Positions 6,193-7,012 of a stretch of DNA of 7,012 bases are shown one piece after another. Position 1 is the first letter of the stretch, and every line of letters starts with the position of its first letter. The stretch is from the NCBI GenBank assembly GCA_029982105.1, contig JARRCQ010000086.1, positions 1 through 7,012 of the forward strand, given 5' to 3'. The translations under genes were made by a program, and so were the position numbers. Source of the stretch: Candidatus Atribacteria bacterium. GTDB taxonomy: Bacteria; Atribacterota; Atribacteria; Atribacterales; Caldatribacteriaceae. The notes beneath the pieces were generated by a model. It made no database searches. It was given only the letters and a program-made list of their open reading frames with translations, and was not told the origin of the DNA.

Positions 6193-6221
6193 TTTAATTA
6201 TACTAAAGTAGTATAATTTAA
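6193..6221. promoter_or_regulatory. Operator-like palindrome over the transporter promoter
   Basis: AATTATACT (6196-6204) and AGTATAATT (6210-6218) are perfect reverse complements around AAAGT. After one mismatch on each side, TT and AA (6193-6194, 6220-6221) extend the symmetry. The palindrome contains the whole -10 hexamer and most of the spacer, where a bound dimer would block RNA polymerase. The regulator is not identifiable here, and the AT-rich half-sites match no family consensus I can assert. Confidence 0.55.
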
Positions 6222-6226
6222 GTCAA
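6197..6226 (-). promoter_or_regulatory. Strong sigma70-type promoter of the ABC operon
   Basis: On the minus strand TTGACT (6226-6221) is followed after 18 bp by a perfect TATAAT (6202-6197). The -35 has one mismatch to consensus. Transcription would start near 6190, heading into the binding-protein gene. This is the best promoter in the window. Confidence 0.75.
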
Positions 6227-6232
6227 CACAAA

Positions 6233-6288
6233 AGAGGCTCTATAAATCAGACATTACCTATTTTTTCCTAAATCGTAATAGAGGCTCT
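6233..6288. repeat. Two copies of the dyad AGAGGCTCT upstream of the promoter
   Basis: The 9-bp sequence AGAGGCTCT occurs at 6233-6241 and 6280-6288, with starts 47 bp apart. Each copy is symmetric around its central base (AGAG-n-CTCT). The nearer copy lies just upstream of the -35, at about -47; the farther is near -94. This is a possible arrangement for an activator, or for a looping regulator. No regulator is known. Confidence 0.4.
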
Positions 6289-6343
6289 CAACAGCTTTTC
6301 TTTTTTACGAGTCGCAGAGGATACTTTCTATGGTCTTGTGAAC

Positions 6344-6361
6344 AGGCCTAATATTAGGCCT
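6344..6361. repeat. 18-bp perfect palindrome over the response regulator stop codon
   Basis: AGGCCTAATATTAGGCCT reads the same on both strands and includes the TAA stop (6356-6354, minus). As RNA it can fold into a short stem with a tight 4-nt loop. On the plus strand it is followed by TTTT, on the minus strand by GTTCAC, so it is not a good terminator for the gene it ends. It may be a protein-binding site or a 3'-end stem. Confidence 0.45.
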
Positions 6362-6734
6362 TTTCTGCCCGGCGGATTTCCTGATAAAGGGTGTCTAAGT
6401 CTCCACCTTTGATTAAATAAGCATAAGCTCCATTTTTAATAGCTTGTTCTCTACCTTCTTCATAAATGGTAAGTATAATCACTGGAATATCAAGTTGAGA
6501 TTTAATTTCTTGCAAGAGGCTGATTCCATCCCCATCGGGAAGTTGCATATCCAGAATGACAACATCGGGTTGAGCAACTTTAATTTTTTGTAACGTTCCT
6601 TTGACGCGGTGATGGGTGCCAACTACTGTTACATCTTCTTGCCGATTAAGAAGAAAGACAAGACTTTCCAGAAAAAAACGATTATCGTCCACTACAAAGA
6701 CTTTTTTCTGCTTGGTTTTTACCTCTGTAGCCAA
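6354..6734 (-). CDS. Stand-alone receiver domain response regulator
   Basis: A 126-residue single-domain (REC) protein that would be phosphorylated by a histidine kinase or receive phosphate in a relay. All key residues are present: acidic pair D16-D17 (VVDDN), phospho-acceptor D62 (VVILDMQLPDGDG), switch T89 (VIILT), aromatic Y106 and K109 (AYLIKG). A glycine rather than proline after the lysine recalls NarL/FixJ-type receivers, but no DNA-binding domain follows; the protein ends after helix 5, and the bases beyond the stop encode nothing like an HTH. I chose TTG at 6734 because GGGGAGG (6749-6743, minus) sits 8 nt upstream; the longer frame opening at TTG 6764 has no ribosome binding site and adds ten residues the family lacks. 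It lies about 300 bp upstream of the ABC operon, which has its own promoter. No kinase is in the window. Confidence 0.9.
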   Translation of the reverse strand: MATEVKTKQKKVFVVDDNRFFLESLVFLLNRQEDVTVVGTHHRVKGTLQKIKVAQPDVVILDMQLPDGDGISLLQEIKSQLDIPVIILTIYEEGREQAIKNGAYAYLIKGGDLDTLYQEIRRAEKA

Positions 6735-6801
6735 CTTATCATCCTCCCCAAACCACAGCTTCAAATATTAAATATGCTATACCAAAAACAGTTGCTTTTC
6801 T

Positions 6802-6819
6802 ATAGGAATAAATTCCTAT
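6802..6819. promoter_or_regulatory. Palindrome ATAGGAAT-AA-ATTCCTAT upstream of the response regulator
   Basis: Two perfect 8-bp half-sites are separated by only 2 nt, too little for an RNA hairpin loop without fraying, which favours a dimeric protein-binding site. It sits about 70-85 bp upstream of the TTG start, where an operator for this gene would be expected. No consensus is recognised. Confidence 0.4.
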
Positions 6820-6860
6820 TTTAAAAACCACATATACTATATTAGAAAACGATAAGTACT

Positions 6861-6996
6861 ATAGAGGGGACAACCCCCTATTACCCCCGCAAGGCAAATA
6901 CAGCCTACGGCGTATAGATTTAGAAAATTGAAAAGATAAAGGCAACGAAGGAAGGAAAAACTTTCCTCACTATAAGGGGAAAAATACCCCCTTATA
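6861..6996. repeat. Cluster of four hairpins, two of them related
   Basis: Stem A: ATAG (6861-6864), a bulged A, GGGG (6866-6869), loop ACAA, CCCCCTAT (6874-6881). Stem B: ATAC (6898-6901), a bulged A, GCC, loop TAC, GGCGTAT (6909-6915). Stem C: AGGAAA (6953-6958), AAC, TTTCCT (6962-6967). Stem D: TATAAGGGG (6971-6979), 8-nt loop, CCCCTTATA (6988-6996). On the minus strand stems A and D share the layout TAnnGGGGGT, short T-rich loop, CCCC, then TATAGT, and may be copies of one ancestral element. This could be a transposon end, a dispersed repeat or a structured RNA. Confidence 0.4.
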
Positions 6997-7012
6997 ACTC
7001 CCAAAAGCATAA

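Larger units (their letters stand above)
6735..7012. other. Upstream non-coding region with clustered inverted repeats
   Basis: This 278-base stretch has no convincing gene. It has two parts. From 6735 to 6860 is an AT-rich leader for the response regulator, holding its ribosome binding site and an 18-bp palindrome (6802-6819); I could not find a confident promoter. From 6861 to 6996 lie four short stem-loops in about 136 nt, described separately. The right edge is cut by the window. Confidence 0.5.

Noticed and set aside
6212..6217. TATAAT on the plus strand, suggesting a divergent promoter
   Set aside because: It arises from the symmetry of the palindrome at 6196-6218; the required -35 region on the plus strand is not consensus and no plus-strand gene follows.
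6609..6824. Plus-strand open frame across the response regulator
   Set aside because: It lies antisense to the receiver domain and its lysine- and phenylalanine-rich product matches no family.
6837..7010. 57-codon minus-strand reading frame starting at ATG 7010
   Set aside because: It reads through all four hairpins, is a random-looking hydrophobic sequence and has no ribosome binding site within the window. Its two similar peptide stretches simply reflect the related GGGG/CCCC hairpins.
1..7012. CRISPR array, defence system, toxin-antitoxin pair, tRNA or rRNA
   Set aside because: There are no regularly spaced direct repeats, no nuclease or helicase genes, and no cloverleaf or rRNA-like sequence on either strand.

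Overview
The window reads as ordinary accessory metabolism of an AT-rich bacterium. All six convincing genes lie on the minus strand, so transcription runs from high to low coordinates. The solute-binding protein has a Sec signal peptide with no lipobox cysteine, which favours a diderm cell with a periplasm. Four of the six genes start with GTG or TTG behind G-rich ribosome binding sites (GGGGAGG, AAGGGGG, GAGGGGGG). I cannot place the taxon from this sequence. An anaerobic or thermophilic deep-branching diderm lineage is only a guess.

Layout in transcription order. (1) 7012-6735 has no convincing gene. It holds four closely spaced inverted repeats, two of them resembling each other, and an 18-bp palindrome upstream of the next gene. 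(2) 6734-6354 encodes a stand-alone receiver-domain response regulator. (3) 6353-6049 is a regulatory region: a strong sigma70-type promoter, a palindrome lying over its -10 and spacer, two copies of a short dyad upstream, and a leader of about 140 nt. (4) 6048-2642 is a carbohydrate-type ABC uptake operon: periplasmic binding protein, then two MalF- and MalG-type permeases. A G6/C6/G6 element separates the binding protein from the first permease. No ATPase gene is present, and a hairpin terminator follows the second permease. (5) 2380-1400 encodes a D-2-hydroxyacid dehydrogenase of the glyoxylate/hydroxypyruvate reductase type. (6) 1293-451 encodes an HDOD-domain signalling protein. (7) 450-1 is probably mostly non-coding: a doubtful 79-codon reading frame whose 3' end coincides with a perfect 15-bp hairpin.

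How the genes may work together (inference): the binding protein and two permeases import a sugar-like solute, powered by an ATPase encoded elsewhere. The dehydrogenase may act on a 2-keto or 2-hydroxy acid from catabolism, but it has its own upstream region and need not be linked to the transporter. The receiver and the HDOD protein are signalling modules without partners in the window. I found no defence system, CRISPR array, integrase, tRNA or rRNA. The least ordinary signals are in the non-coding DNA: the operator-like palindrome, the intercistronic switch-like element and the hairpin cluster at the right edge.
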